DNA of 64,000 nt from CBDCWO01 sp965223405. GTDB taxonomy: Bacteria > Bacteroidota > Bacteroidia > Chitinophagales > Saprospiraceae. The notes below the pieces were generated by a model, which was given only the letters and a program-made list of their open reading frames with translations, was not told the DNA's origin and searched no databases. The stretch covers positions 1,860,001 through 1,924,000 of the forward strand of contig CBDCWO010000006.1 in the NCBI GenBank assembly GCA_965223405.1, in the 5' to 3' direction. Below, piece after piece: positions 37,435 through 45,993 of the stretch (positions are counted from its first letter, which is position 1; every line of letters begins with the position of its first letter). A program made the position numbers and the translations under genes.

Positions 37435-38829
37435 TTAATCAATATAATATGCAGCCAGATTCGAAATAAGTGGTTTACCCCTGGAGTCAGGGATTTTAAT
37501 GCGCAAGGTAGAGACAGTTGTTGTCTGAAATCGATGAATGAATTTATGCCCTACACATGAACCTTCAAATAAGGTTTGCCACCCAGCACTTGTTTTTCCC
37601 TCCAAAATGAATTTCCGGACTCTTTCTCCCATAGTAATATCTTCCATCAATACAATTTGATTTACTTTTTGCTCATTTGACAGCTTTAGTTTGATCTTCT
37701 TCCCTTTTCCCATGCTTGATGCTATGGGATTTGAAAACCTTCTTTCAATTTCCGCACCGAAATCCTTTAAACGTCTTACATCCGGATCAGGTAATAATCC
37801 ATCAGGATTGGGAGTAACTCCAAGTATCAAACTGGTATTATGTCCCACAGAGTGATAATACATCTCCACCAGTTTCTCCAAAGGGTAAATTATATGTTCC
37901 CGATTCGGTTCCCAAAACCAATCATGACCTTTATGACCGCGTAGGGGAGCATCGCTCATCGCCTGAATGTAATATTTTCCATTGGGATCTCCGGTTTTAA
38001 GTAGGTGGAAATTATTAGCAGAAATCTCTTTCTTTGCAGATTCTCCAGCGCCAATTGAAACATAGGGAAATGTCCCCCAGCATGGATAGGGTACAGTACC
38101 CGTCTCACTGCCACCCCAACGCATATCGGCTCGTTGCAAATTGTGATAAAACAGGCAGTTGGGTTGGTATTTTTCAAAAACCGAAAGAACATCAGGACCT
38201 CCTTGTTCTGGTCCGTGTGCTCCACCATCAAACCAAACAATCGTCCAATCCCCATACCGTGAAAAGATTTCTTCTACAATTTTTTCAATCATCCGATTGT
38301 AATGCTGTTGTCTATTGCCGGCAAATTGGTTATCACCATGTACTTTAAAATCATGTATTCCATAGAATGCATTCCAGCGAGTGCCGATGTAGACTCCGGG
38401 GAGTATATCATATTTCTCGCAGGTAACTTTAAAATCACGCAGAATATCTCCTTTTCCATCTTGCCATCGCAAAGCTTTCATACAATAAGGAGTGGCATCA
38501 CTTTGATGAAAAAAGAATCCGGTTTCATGACTTACTGTAAAAATTGCTATTTTAAATCCAGCCTCTTTCAAAGAGCATATCCATTGATCCATATCGTATT
38601 TCTGAGGATTGAAAATGTTATAATCTTTAATCGGGGTTATCCGCGCTTTGCTTTGCACGTAAAACTCATCATCAACTGCATGTAGGTCCCAGCATATCAA
38701 GGCAGCCAATTCTGCATTCTGCCATTTTATTTGAGCTTCGGTTGGTATGGGAATCTCCGTTTTTCCCTGGGCAAAGATTAGATTTACACAGAAAAGAAAA
38801 ATACAGGTTTCGAAGACATTGATTGGCAT
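37435..38829 (-). CDS. GH29 alpha-L-fucosidase
   Basis: This 464-residue secreted protein has a signal peptide (about 1-20, ending FAQ). GH29 hallmarks are present: an N-terminal WQNAELAALICW, a SHETGFFFHQS segment, TRWNAFYG, and the nucleophile in VWFDGG near residue 201. A C-terminal beta domain with VRKFILEG follows. GH29 enzymes release alpha-L-fucose with retention. This is the first gene of the 38.8-12.6 kb locus and has a perfect Shine-Dalgarno sequence. Together with the sulfatases it points to a sulfated fucosylated substrate (inference). Confidence 0.9.
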   Translation of the reverse strand: MPINVFETCIFLFCVNLIFAQGKTEIPIPTEAQIKWQNAELAALICWDLHAVDDEFYVQSKARITPIKDYNIFNPQKYDMDQWICSLKEAGFKIAIFTVSHETGFFFHQSDATPYCMKALRWQDGKGDILRDFKVTCEKYDILPGVYIGTRWNAFYGIHDFKVHGDNQFAGNRQQHYNRMIEKIVEEIFSRYGDWTIVWFDGGAHGPEQGGPDVLSVFEKYQPNCLFYHNLQRADMRWGGSETGTVPYPCWGTFPYVSIGAGESAKKEISANNFHLLKTGDPNGKYYIQAMSDAPLRGHKGHDWFWEPNREHIIYPLEKLVEMYYHSVGHNTSLILGVTPNPDGLLPDPDVRRLKDFGAEIERRFSNPIASSMGKGKKIKLKLSNEQKVNQIVLMEDITMGERVRKFILEGKTSAGWQTLFEGSCVGHKFIHRFQTTTVSTLRIKIPDSRGKPLISNLAAYYID

Positions 38830-38833
38830 GATT

Positions 38834-38840
38834 ACCTCCT
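38834..38840 (-). promoter_or_regulatory. strong Shine-Dalgarno of the GH29 gene
   Basis: On the minus strand AGGAGGT sits five bases before the ATG at 38829. A perfect anti-SD match is uncommon in Bacteroidota, and the other genes in this window lack one. It supports this start and suggests strong translation of the first gene of the locus. Confidence 0.7.
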
Positions 38841-38987
38841 TAGATGAAAGCTAAAAAGTACGCTATTTAACTGAAGAATCATAAATTTTCACCCTTGTAG
38901 TGTGCGAATTTCCTTTTAATCAACTTGTGAGCTTCCATCCCTTAGAGGTCGTTACCATCCAATTTACAATAGTATCCCTAAGTAAGG

Positions 38988-40502
38988 TTAGCTAGTTGAT
39001 TGACTTAATAACTTATTGATGATATGTTTGGTGACGCTAGAATACAACCGGTATTGACTACCTGCTTTGACCACATTTCCGGATCGGTCAACAATAACCT
39101 GAAAAGGATTACTCCAAATATCAAAATGACTATGCAAAGCCAGTGATTGCTCTTTCTCAAGATAGATATGTGTTCCAACCAGCTGATTTTCAGCGACAAA
39201 TTCCTCAAATGCTGTCCGGCTTACCCCTGTACACAAATAAATGAAAGAAATTTCTTTCCCTAGATATTCCTTTGAAATAATAGGTTTGGATTCCAGAATA
39301 TCCTTGATGCAGGGCAGGCAAGCCGTATTCCAGATATCAATATATACAACTTCGGAAGCAGCACCTATAAAGTCTGATAATAAATTCCTCAGTGAGTCGT
39401 TATTTATCATTTGTATATCATAATCAGGTAATGCCGGGATTGAATCCTCACTCATTAAGGCATGATACTTTTTCTCTATAGGATACCACAAATGGTCTGC
39501 ATTAATATTTGTTTTTAACAGGTTATAGTATGAATTGAAACTTTGGATATCTCCCGATTCCAACATATTATTTGCATACCGCGAAAGCATATATTGTTTA
39601 CATTCCTTATTTTTTTCTTGCGCTAGGATAGTATGAATCACGGTGGAATCCGAATCGGAATCCTTGAAAATATCCCGGGTGGGAATCTGAGGAAAATGCG
39701 TCTGAAAAAAATAATACTGATAAGCATCCATGGTTTTTTCAATAGCGGAATGACCAGTGAGAATGCTAATATCATTCTTAAAATCATTGACAAATTGAAA
39801 AAACTTATAAGAATCATCGACCGTGGCCTCCATGGATTTAGGTTGATTAAGAACACTGCAATTAGAAAAACCATACTGATATAGATTTTCATAATAGTTA
39901 TTGTAGATGTGTCCTTTAATGATTTTTTTCAAAAGTGGTGAAAGAGGATGAATCGAATCATACTTAGCAATTTGATTTTGATTATACTGTAGCAGACTAT
40001 CCATGTTCTTTTTAAACAAATCCGGATCTGTCGTTGAAACTTCCTGAAATCCAGCACTCTTGGCGCCAAAATATCCATCTAGGTAATAATTATTGAGCAA
40101 TTTATTTTCCTCAGCTCCATCTCCACTAAAGGAGATCCCTTTGACCGTATCCAGATTAAATCTAATATGCAATGAATCACCCGGATTCAGTAGTAAATAA
40201 AAATTTGGAAAAGGTTTTAATTGATAGTTTTCTGTTCGAGTTTGATAATTGACAATTTTGAAATATCCGCTATCGTCTACCCTGGTCTCCATATCGTTTT
40301 CTTGCCGAGACAGGTGCTTTTTGTACAGCCTTACCATTTTGGTTCGATTGTATTTTTCATAATTGAGAATTTGACCGGTAATGACGGTTCGGTGGACAAT
40401 TATTTCTGATTTATTTGGACGGCATCCCAGTAAATTAATGGCCAGGAATATACCACCAATCCAGATTCTGTATCCTGCGCAAAAATTGAAAGATCTGTAC
40501 AT
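38988..40502 (-). CDS. thioredoxin-like (TlpA/AhpC-type) lipoprotein
   Basis: This 504-residue protein has a lipobox-like NLLGC near residue 27, a long N-terminal region with a beta-sandwich-like start (GQILNYEK, LNPGDSLHI) followed by helices, and a C-terminal thioredoxin fold with WNTACLPC as redox site near residue 400, then FDIWSNPFQVIVD with the loop near the cis-Pro. It probably reduces or isomerises disulfides in the periplasm. The long N-terminal part resembles DUF4369-type regions of Bacteroidota thioredoxin proteins. It is separated from the GH29 gene by 158 bases and may be independent. Confidence 0.82.
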   Translation of the reverse strand: MYRSFNFCAGYRIWIGGIFLAINLLGCRPNKSEIIVHRTVITGQILNYEKYNRTKMVRLYKKHLSRQENDMETRVDDSGYFKIVNYQTRTENYQLKPFPNFYLLLNPGDSLHIRFNLDTVKGISFSGDGAEENKLLNNYYLDGYFGAKSAGFQEVSTTDPDLFKKNMDSLLQYNQNQIAKYDSIHPLSPLLKKIIKGHIYNNYYENLYQYGFSNCSVLNQPKSMEATVDDSYKFFQFVNDFKNDISILTGHSAIEKTMDAYQYYFFQTHFPQIPTRDIFKDSDSDSTVIHTILAQEKNKECKQYMLSRYANNMLESGDIQSFNSYYNLLKTNINADHLWYPIEKKYHALMSEDSIPALPDYDIQMINNDSLRNLLSDFIGAASEVVYIDIWNTACLPCIKDILESKPIISKEYLGKEISFIYLCTGVSRTAFEEFVAENQLVGTHIYLEKEQSLALHSHFDIWSNPFQVIVDRSGNVVKAGSQYRLYSSVTKHIINKLLSQSTS

Positions 40503-40550
40503 GCATATAAGATTCTCTAAATGGATGAATTGGTGTAAATAATTATGAAT

Positions 40551-41663
40551 TTAACCCTGTTCAATCAGCTGAAAATCCATTTTTTTTGTTTCGATACCAT
40601 TTAAAATGATTGCCACCTGATGAGGCCCTGGATAATACTTCCGGGTGGTGATGGGTCTATAGGAATGTTTGCGCAAAATCAAGGTGGAAGATTTTTCAGG
40701 ATAGCTATTTTCACAATGGTAAAACACTCTTTTCGACCAGGAACCATTAGCTCTCAGAAAGAAGATGGCATATTCAAGTCTTATATTACTGGAGGTTTCA
40801 TCTTGATTGTACAATTCGAAGCTAAACTCTAAGTTTGAACCAATCCGTACCACTGGAGTGATAATCTCAAAATTTTCAATTTTAATTTGACTATTAGGCT
40901 TAAATCCGAATAAATCCATGATTTCGGAATTTCCTTGTTTGAGTAACGTACGTGCGGCATGTTTGATTAAACGAGATGAAATCCGGACATCCTGTTTCCA
41001 GTTTTTTAATAACCGGATCACCAGGTCCGGGTGATCTTTGGAAATATCATTCAAACAATTGGCCACGCTTCTTCGGACCGATTCCGTTTCGTCGGTTTTA
41101 AGGTTTTCCAAGATGGGTAGTATCGACCTGGGATCATTTTTTAAAAAAGGGACGGCTTGGGCCCATGGTAATTTGGGCCTACTACCTTCGGATGCAAGTC
41201 GTCGGACCATTGGATGTGGATGTTTTGACCATAATTTCATCTGCAGCATCATTTCCATTTCATATTTGATCAAAAATGGTCGAACGGCAAACTCGCACGT
41301 AATAAATTGGGTAATCGTTTCTATAGCCTCGATGGAAGTCAGGAATTCTTCAATACCATAGACCTCAATGAAGTCAGGCAAAAAAATGAACTCCAAGCTA
41401 TTGGCTTTGAACCCGGCGTCTTCAAGTCGTGGAATTAAAGCTAAAAGAAAATTTACATTGTCATGAAAGCTTCCAGTCAGGTGCTCTTTCAATCCAAGAG
41501 TAATGTGCCTCATACGTTGTTTTAAGGCTTTCTCTTCCCAGTCATCCTGGTAAATGTGGGACAAAAAAGAGTTCTCAGAGAATTCACGATTTAATCCCTT
41601 AATAACTTGGATAAACTTTTTAAAAAATGCTTTGGAATAAATGTTTTTTAATAACGAAGCCAT
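40551..41663 (-). CDS. DNA alkylation repair protein (AlkD-like HEAT repeat)
   Basis: From the ATG at 41663 the protein has 370 residues. Helical HEAT-like repeats include KLWSKHPHPMVRRLASEGSR and ESVRRSVANCLNDISKDHP, with the characteristic segment PKLPWAQ between them, as in DNA alkylation repair proteins. The last 110 residues are beta-rich (a later RKYYPGPHQVAI), an add-on found in a Bacteroidota/Proteobacteria subgroup. AlkD relatives excise alkylated bases or bind branched DNA. It should be cytoplasmic, as no signal peptide is seen. A TTG at 41678 would add only five residues. Confidence 0.87.
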   Translation of the reverse strand: MASLLKNIYSKAFFKKFIQVIKGLNREFSENSFLSHIYQDDWEEKALKQRMRHITLGLKEHLTGSFHDNVNFLLALIPRLEDAGFKANSLEFIFLPDFIEVYGIEEFLTSIEAIETITQFITCEFAVRPFLIKYEMEMMLQMKLWSKHPHPMVRRLASEGSRPKLPWAQAVPFLKNDPRSILPILENLKTDETESVRRSVANCLNDISKDHPDLVIRLLKNWKQDVRISSRLIKHAARTLLKQGNSEIMDLFGFKPNSQIKIENFEIITPVVRIGSNLEFSFELYNQDETSSNIRLEYAIFFLRANGSWSKRVFYHCENSYPEKSSTLILRKHSYRPITTRKYYPGPHQVAIILNGIETKKMDFQLIEQG

Positions 41664-41767
41664 CCAATTTCGATTCAAATTGAGTAAGTATACCGGGCTG
41701 AATTAAAATTTAGCATTAATCATTTTGTTTCTTTACCTACAAGATTCGACTTAATTCAACACAAATG

Positions 41768-43246
41768 TCATTTTTTCATTCTAATCCCGACAAAAAATCC
41801 ATCAATATACTCTGAACAAGCCGCGACTTTGTCGTTCACTAGATGAAACTTAAATTCATCAAATGGATACATTTTCCAGGTAAACCGGTGAGTTCCTATT
41901 GGAAAAAGTTGAGCTCCCGGAATATCTGTTTCGGGATTATCCCAAATCAATCTTTTATCCTGCACTGAAACAACACGCACGGATTGTGTGGCATATCCCC
42001 AGCGATTGATTGTTGCATATTCGCCTGGGTACAGCTCAATATGCTCAATTCCTGAGGTATCCATTTCAGGTATGGGTATTCCCAGCAGTAAAGGCATAAT
42101 TTTATGCCGAATGGTCCAGGCTTCCTCCGGGGAATAATTAGTATTCATAGCGGTAGCAAAGGTATATCCGGACTCAGGGTAATGCGCCAAGATAGCCCAA
42201 CCGGTCCCCTTATACCCTCCAGAATGTCCCCACGTATTGTGGTCGCCAATTTTCCCAAACTTTAAGCCCAGTCCATAATCTATCGTAAAGGAACCTAAAT
42301 CTGTCGGACTGATCATTTTGTCGAGACCATTTTGTGTGATCAGTTTACCCTCCACCAGTGCATCTGCAAATTTTACCAGATCCTCGACCGAGGCAGATAG
42401 TCCTCCATCTCCTTTCATCGCACGAGTCATCATATGAAAACTAGTATCCACTTCTTCGCCATTTAATTCATAACCCATAGAGGCTTGTTGCTTACTCCAC
42501 ATCTGTGGCCACATTCCCAAAGATTGTATGTTGGTTGGCTTTCCGATATATTCCGTGATCATGTCGTGGAAAGTTAATCCGGTTACTTTTTCGAGAATCA
42601 TAGATAAAACAGCATACCCTGAATTGGAATAGGAATAATGGCTTCCGGGACGAAAAAACAAAGGCTGATCAATGAATTGAAAAAATTCAGCTGAGGTAAA
42701 AACACGTCTTTCATTGATATAAATGCTATCGAACCAATCTTCGTGATCAGCCAACCCTGATTGATGTCGTAACAAATGTTCAATCGTGATTTCATCCATA
42801 TTTGGTCGACGCGGAAAATCGGAAAAATAGGATATGACCTTATCTTCCAAGGAAATTTTGGCTGCTTCCACTAATTTCATTGTCGATACGGCTGTGATAA
42901 ACTTAGAGATTGAAGCTATCGGATAAATCGTTTTTTCGGTTGCCGGTATCTTGGATTCCAGGTTAGCCAAACCATATCCTTTGGCAAATATATTTTTACC
43001 ATGATGTGCAATGGCTACCGAAAAGCCAACTATATTTCCGGCTGCTATAAATGAATTACAGATTGAATCGATTTGTGGATAAACATGGTTGGAAAACTCA
43101 ATTTTCCCTTCGTCTTTTTGCTGTGTTGAATTACAGGAAATACAAAATATAAATATCAGAAAGGCAAGAATTAATAGATAACCACTTTGAAATCTTCCTG
43201 ATGAAACCTCTGGCAATTTATGATTAATGATTACTTTATGTTCCAT
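41768..43246 (-). CDS. serine hydrolase, class C beta-lactamase/penicillin-binding-like lipoprotein
   Basis: The 492-residue protein has an N-terminal hydrophobic segment (about 22-37) ending at a lipobox-like CISC38. The three active-site boxes of the family are visible: S112-x-x-K115, Y206-S-N208, and HSGG near residue 334 as the KTG-box equivalent. Members include esterases, D-aminopeptidases and beta-lactamases. Secretion and the lack of a resistance context favour a peptidase or esterase. It lies about 90 bases ahead of the DNA repair gene in the same direction. Confidence 0.87.
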   Translation of the reverse strand: MEHKVIINHKLPEVSSGRFQSGYLLILAFLIFIFCISCNSTQQKDEGKIEFSNHVYPQIDSICNSFIAAGNIVGFSVAIAHHGKNIFAKGYGLANLESKIPATEKTIYPIASISKFITAVSTMKLVEAAKISLEDKVISYFSDFPRRPNMDEITIEHLLRHQSGLADHEDWFDSIYINERRVFTSAEFFQFIDQPLFFRPGSHYSYSNSGYAVLSMILEKVTGLTFHDMITEYIGKPTNIQSLGMWPQMWSKQQASMGYELNGEEVDTSFHMMTRAMKGDGGLSASVEDLVKFADALVEGKLITQNGLDKMISPTDLGSFTIDYGLGLKFGKIGDHNTWGHSGGYKGTGWAILAHYPESGYTFATAMNTNYSPEEAWTIRHKIMPLLLGIPIPEMDTSGIEHIELYPGEYATINRWGYATQSVRVVSVQDKRLIWDNPETDIPGAQLFPIGTHRFTWKMYPFDEFKFHLVNDKVAACSEYIDGFFVGIRMKK

Positions 43247-43312
43247 TGTAAAACTTCGCTTTAAACCATTCCATATTTGATAATTAACCCAAAAAGGTAG
43301 CCATTTTTATCC

Positions 43313-43345
43313 AAAAAAGCCCAAACTCGTTAAAGTTTGGGCTTT
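43313..43345 (-). terminator. intrinsic terminator after the PPC-domain lipoprotein gene
   Basis: A 12-bp perfect stem (AAAGCCCAAACT with AGTTTGGGCTTT, loop of six) is followed on the minus strand by six T. It sits 26 bases after the stop at 43371 and before the serine hydrolase gene, so the latter needs its own promoter. Confidence 0.85.
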
Positions 43346-43370
43346 GAACCGGAATTCCTGATGGGATTGG

Positions 43371-44756
43371 TTAAGGAATTAAGTTTATAATTTCATCTGC
43401 TGAGACTACACCGGGATTACTACTACTCGTATGTCTTTTTACACATACATTATCCACGTGGAAAAAACTATTTCGGCTATCTCCATAAAAGTCAATTCCC
43501 CAAATACTTCTTTGAAGTCGCGGAGAAGTATCGGCCGCGGCACTGGCACTTAATAAGAACAGGGAGTTTTGATCGATTCTCAAATAGATCCGGTCATTGT
43601 TCATATCAAATAAAATCTTGATCTTAAACCATCTATCCAGCGGGTAACTTGCCCTTGCCAAAGCAATTTGGCCATTATGAGTTACGAATATTCTGCCATA
43701 CTCTAACTTTACATGGAATCCCTGAGCTCCATATCGTCCGAATCGACTTAATTTTTCAGAAACGAACTCAGCTTTTTTTCCAAATGGTACGAACATATCG
43801 AATTCCATCTCATATACTCCTCCAATTATATGATAGTTAGTCAAACTTCGTACGGCATCTTGATACCCAAATCTCGCATGATCGAACTTCACCACATAAT
43901 TGGTGATTTTGTCATAACTTTCTGCCAAGACTTTACCATCATTAGCTGCTGAAGACCACTTTTTCCATAACCTTGATTGATAGCTGATACCGTCACTATA
44001 ACTTGTATACAGATTGTCGTAATTTTCACAACTACTGCTATAATTGGCAGTCGTACAATTTAATCTGACTCTAAATGAACCTCTGGCTCCTCCGTATGTA
44101 TCAACTACGATAAAATAAGTTCCGGCGGAAAGGACAAGATCAATAAATTCGTCATCACGCCCGGAATTCAAACTCGTAATGATCGTAGATCCCAGTCTCC
44201 ATCTTCCTCGTGAATCTATTTTCCTATGTGCTAACAGCAGGTCATGGTCCGCAGACTGATTAGTAAGTTGGATATTTACTCGCTTTCTTGATGTAAGTGT
44301 GAAATAATAAATACGGTCAGGTCCCGGATAATAGGAGGCCGTGTTGGTTTCAGCATAGGTAGAGCCATTATTGTAGTATCCACAGTATAAAGGATAATAA
44401 TATCGACTCCTCTTATGCATCTCACTCTCCGGTATCAAAAATTGAGCTTCAAAGTTAAGATCCTTTAATTTAGGATTTCCTGCTCCCTCCATAGTTCTCG
44501 CATGTTGACCTTCTTCTTGAATGGTGGCCTCAATTTCTTCTCCGGTAAGAATATCCTCTTTGAGGATTTTCTCTTGAATTTGGTCTGCATCAGCAAATTC
44601 CTCTTTGTTACAAGAAGAAAGAATAAACAAACCAATCAAAATAAATACCAGGGTAAAAAAAGTGTTCCAGGTGTTTTGTAAGGATGCCTTATTTGTTGGA
44701 TTACTATCTACAACATTTAAACTAATGGCTGCTAAAGAATTTTGTTTCGTTTTCAT
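43371..44756 (-). CDS. secreted lipoprotein with PPC-like and LamG-like domains
   Basis: The 461-residue protein has a long N-region and a lipobox ILSSC near residue 49. Residues about 125-230 look like a bacterial pre-peptidase C-terminal (PPC) domain, with YFTLTSRKRVNI and SAGTYFIVVDTYGG. Residues about 255-445 resemble a concanavalin-like/polysaccharide-lyase-type jellyroll (VYEMEFDMFVP, FKIKILFDMNND, FFHVDNVCV). No catalytic motif is recognised. A role in binding an extracellular polymer is inference. It has a strong terminator downstream and stands alone. Confidence 0.65.
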   Translation of the reverse strand: MKTKQNSLAAISLNVVDSNPTNKASLQNTWNTFFTLVFILIGLFILSSCNKEEFADADQIQEKILKEDILTGEEIEATIQEEGQHARTMEGAGNPKLKDLNFEAQFLIPESEMHKRSRYYYPLYCGYYNNGSTYAETNTASYYPGPDRIYYFTLTSRKRVNIQLTNQSADHDLLLAHRKIDSRGRWRLGSTIITSLNSGRDDEFIDLVLSAGTYFIVVDTYGGARGSFRVRLNCTTANYSSSCENYDNLYTSYSDGISYQSRLWKKWSSAANDGKVLAESYDKITNYVVKFDHARFGYQDAVRSLTNYHIIGGVYEMEFDMFVPFGKKAEFVSEKLSRFGRYGAQGFHVKLEYGRIFVTHNGQIALARASYPLDRWFKIKILFDMNNDRIYLRIDQNSLFLLSASAAADTSPRLQRSIWGIDFYGDSRNSFFHVDNVCVKRHTSSSNPGVVSADEIINLIP

Positions 44757-45215
44757 GATTTTGTGTTTTAATTGTTTACTCTCTAATACCAGCCATTTAG
44801 TTGAGGTCCCTAAAAATTGTAAAATTTTAATACATTTTTTTACTTGTAATTTATATTAATTTGATATTGTGTAAATTATATTGCATCTGGGTGAGATTTT
44901 GTAATGCTTTGATGTAGCTTTTTTGAGAAAAAGTGAAACAAGTCAGTCGGAAAGTCAGCCGATTGTAAGGTAATTCTTTTGAAATGGGTGAAAAATTGCG
45001 GAAAGTACATTAAAGATATCGGAAATCAGGTTTCTCAATACTCACCACGCCATTTTCCTATGACATTCTCTATAGCCATGAAGTCTTAGGCTCTGTCCTA
45101 TTTGCCTTATTTTCCAATTGAACCATTCAATCATTTTCTAATATTCCATTTTAGGTTTTACCATTTCTTTTGGGGATAATTGATTGTTGACTAATGATAA
45201 ATCTCATCAAATAGA
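44757..45215. other. AT-rich intergenic region between divergent genes
   Basis: About 460 bases with no convincing reading frame on either strand. The part next to 44757 should carry the promoter of the minus-strand lipoprotein gene, but no clear TAnnTTTG element was found there. A weak imperfect hairpin, CAGTCGG with CCGATTG, lies at 44944-44965. Confidence 0.5.
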
Positions 45216-45249
45216 TTTTGCATTCCTTTTAGAATTCTATTTACCTTTG
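45216..45249 (+). promoter_or_regulatory. Bacteroidota-type promoter of the tandem HMA gene
   Basis: A -33-like TTTTG (45216-45220) is followed after 21 bases by TACCTTTG (45242-45249), matching the TAnnTTTG -7 element. Transcription should start near 45255. Just inside the predicted leader, AAGGAC and GTCCTT (45260-45288) form an imperfect inverted repeat that could be an operator or leader hairpin. Confidence 0.6.
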
Positions 45250-45319
45250 CATGATTTTTAAGGACTATTAATTGAATAGTTGGTCCTTACCGAATTAATA
45301 ATAAAATAAATAACTTACT

Positions 45320-45928
45320 ATGAAGTACTTGTTTGTATGTTTCTCACTATTGATTAGTCTCTCTCTTAGTGCCCAAAACTCAGCAAAGTTTCATGTTGAT
45401 GGCAACTGTGGCAATTGCAAATCAAAAATTGAAAAAGCCGCTAACAATTTGAAAGGCGTCTCTTCGGCTGTTTGGAATGTAGATTCCAAAGATATCCAGG
45501 TAAAATTTGATGAAACGATGGTTTCATTGGATGAAATCAAAAAAGCGATTGCTGCCGTTGGTTATGATACGGACACAGTTAAAGCTACTAAGTCACATGA
45601 CGAATCATGTTCTGATGATAAGGCAGATAAATCAGCATCAGCGATGGAAATGAAGGGCAGTTTGTCTAGCACTTTTGCTGTTTTAGGCAACTGTGGAGGT
45701 TGCAAAAAGCGTATAGAAAATGCAGCCAAATCGATTGAGGGTGTTAAATCAGCAAGTTGGGATTCCCAGGGAAAAAAACTAACCGTAACGTATGATGATC
45801 CCTCACTTAAGCTGAAAAAAGTTAAAAAAGCAATAGCTGCGGTAGGACACGATACCGATCAGGTAAAAGCTAAAGACAAAACATACGGAGGTCTTCCTGG
45901 CTGTTGTCAGTACGAACGCGTATTATAA
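45320..45928 (+). CDS. secreted tandem HMA-domain metal-binding protein
   Basis: The 202-residue protein has a signal peptide (about 1-19, ending LSAQ) and two heavy-metal-associated domains with C30-G-N-C33 and C125-G-G-C128, joined by a charged linker (about 90-115) with an extra Cys. Each domain ends in a KAIAAVGYDTD or GHDTD motif. The tail has LPGC195-C196-QYER, the same as the single HMA protein in the copper island 36 kb away. Periplasmic copper binding or transfer is likely. It has its own promoter and terminator, so it is a single-gene unit. Confidence 0.88.
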   Translation: MKYLFVCFSLLISLSLSAQNSAKFHVDGNCGNCKSKIEKAANNLKGVSSAVWNVDSKDIQVKFDETMVSLDEIKKAIAAVGYDTDTVKATKSHDESCSDDKADKSASAMEMKGSLSSTFAVLGNCGGCKKRIENAAKSIEGVKSASWDSQGKKLTVTYDDPSLKLKKVKKAIAAVGHDTDQVKAKDKTYGGLPGCCQYERVL

Positions 45929-45941
45929 GAGAAGATACTTG

Positions 45942-45972
45942 AAGCTGTCTCACATCGGGACAGCTTTTTTTT
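45942..45972 (+). terminator. intrinsic terminator of the tandem HMA gene
   Basis: AAGCTGTC and GACAGCTT form an 8-bp stem over a nine-base loop, followed by a run of T up to 45972. It lies 14 bases after the stop codon and precedes a convergent gene. Confidence 0.87.
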
Positions 45973-45993
45973 CGGATTATCGTTTTGATGTGC

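Noticed and set aside
12619..38829. A full polysaccharide utilisation locus with SusC/SusD
   Set aside because: No SusC-like receptor (about 1000 residues) or SusD-like lipoprotein is in the window; the only TonB receptor is BtuB-like and riboswitch-controlled.
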